A stretch of DNA of 64,000 nt from Saprospiraceae bacterium. Its GTDB lineage: Bacteria; Bacteroidota; Bacteroidia; Chitinophagales; Saprospiraceae. Where the stretch lies: assembly GCA_016709995.1 (NCBI GenBank), contig JADJLQ010000002.1, positions 868,001 to 932,000 on the forward strand, read 5' to 3'. A program made the translations under genes and the position numbers. The notes beneath the pieces are model-generated. The model did not search any database. It saw only the letters and a program-made list of their open reading frames with translations, and was not told where the DNA came from. Shown here in pieces: positions 63,786 to 64,000 of the stretch (position 1 is the first letter of the stretch; every line of letters starts with the position of its first letter).

Positions 63786-64000
63786 TTAATTCTCGGCTAC
63801 TTCAAATGCCATCACCGTATTCTTCCAAAATGTAGGGACATACACGGTCCTGGTAGCGGGATCAAACCCAATATCTGCAGTGTTTTTGCCGATTGATTTT
63901 CCATCATACAGCAATTCTTTGCGACCATCATCATTGATATACCATACAGCACCAGCCCAACAAGATACTATAAATTCATCGCCTTTTACATTTTCAACAC
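63786..64000 (-). CDS. C-terminal part of a beta-propeller-like protein (5' end outside window)
   Basis: About 71 codons ending in TAA at 63786-63788. The peptide reads GDEFIVSCWAGAVWYINDDG, then 'KELLYDGKSIGKNTADIGFD' and 'TVYVPTFWKNTVMAFEVAEN'. The motif of alternating 'VWYI/LLYDG' and 'VYVPTFWKNTVMAFEV' strands fits the last blades of an SMP-30/NHL-type six-bladed propeller as found in secreted Bacteroidota proteins. The gene continues beyond the right edge. Confidence 0.65.
   Translation of the reverse strand, partial: VENVKGDEFIVSCWAGAVWYINDDGRKELLYDGKSIGKNTADIGFDPATRTVYVPTFWKNTVMAFEVAEN

Noticed and set aside
1..64000. Search for tRNA genes, rRNA genes and CRISPR arrays
   Set aside because: No cloverleaf-like sequence, rRNA stretch or regularly spaced direct repeats were recognised by eye; a tRNA or CRISPR search program was not available.

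Overview
The window looks like a piece of a Bacteroidota chromosome, probably a Saprospiraceae- or Chitinophagaceae-like free-living polysaccharide degrader. The evidence is: almost no Shine-Dalgarno sequences, with repeated TAnnTTTG elements (the Bacteroidota -7 box) just ahead of start codons; many secreted glycoside hydrolases and esterases; a stand-alone Reg_prop beta-propeller; DUF2911, AraC, YbeY and MnmE proteins of Bacteroidota type; and Tat-type SRRHFLK leaders. The family-level placement is inference. No SusC/SusD pair, tRNA, rRNA or CRISPR array was seen.

Region 1 (1-8230, all + strand) is a carbohydrate cluster: the 3' end of a GH95-like gene, a GH28 polygalacturonase-type enzyme, an SGNH hydrolase, an FG-GAP/VCBS protein, a membrane-anchored protein of unknown function that looks like an alpha/alpha-toroid enzyme, and an S1 sulfatase. 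Together they suggest breakdown of a pectin-like, possibly sulfated and esterified, polysaccharide.

Region 2 (8337-12450) holds a DUF2911-TPR protein and then an AT-rich stretch that looks acquired: ~50-bp near-identical direct repeats bracket a Reg_prop gene, followed by a tyrosine-recombinase remnant and a RelE/HigB-type toxin with an XRE antitoxin behind a 16-bp palindrome.

Region 3 (12619-30865) is mixed housekeeping and accessory: an alpha-oxoamine synthase, nucleoside hydrolase, EEP nuclease/phosphatase, monofunctional transglycosylase, radical SAM protein, TPR protein, AraC regulator, ybeY, a GH9 cellulase, a tspO interrupted by an in-frame stop, a Tat-exported TIM-barrel isomerase, an isolated glgE, and an ECF sigma factor translationally coupled to a small membrane protein.

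Region 4 (30952-41105) has a lipoprotein, a KamA-like radical SAM enzyme in a tight operon with an aminotransferase, a clan-D-like glycosidase, a tandem universal stress protein, an SDR, an MFS transporter and a membrane nucleotide cyclase.

Region 5 (41145-58738, all - strand) is a 17.6-kb hemicellulose/pectin side-chain cluster: type-B carboxylesterase, sialate-O-acetylesterase-like protein, five CE1-type esterase domains in four consecutive genes (one gene carries two), a GH29 with discoidin domains, a GH43 broken by a single-base frameshift, GH51 and GH95. GH95-GH51-GH43 overlap by 4 bp and are probably translationally coupled. The likely target is an acetylated or feruloylated, arabinosylated and fucosylated glycan.

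Region 6 (59221-64000) has an NCS1-type permease, mnmE, two small secreted or anchored proteins, and the 3' end of a beta-propeller-like gene with a good intrinsic terminator.
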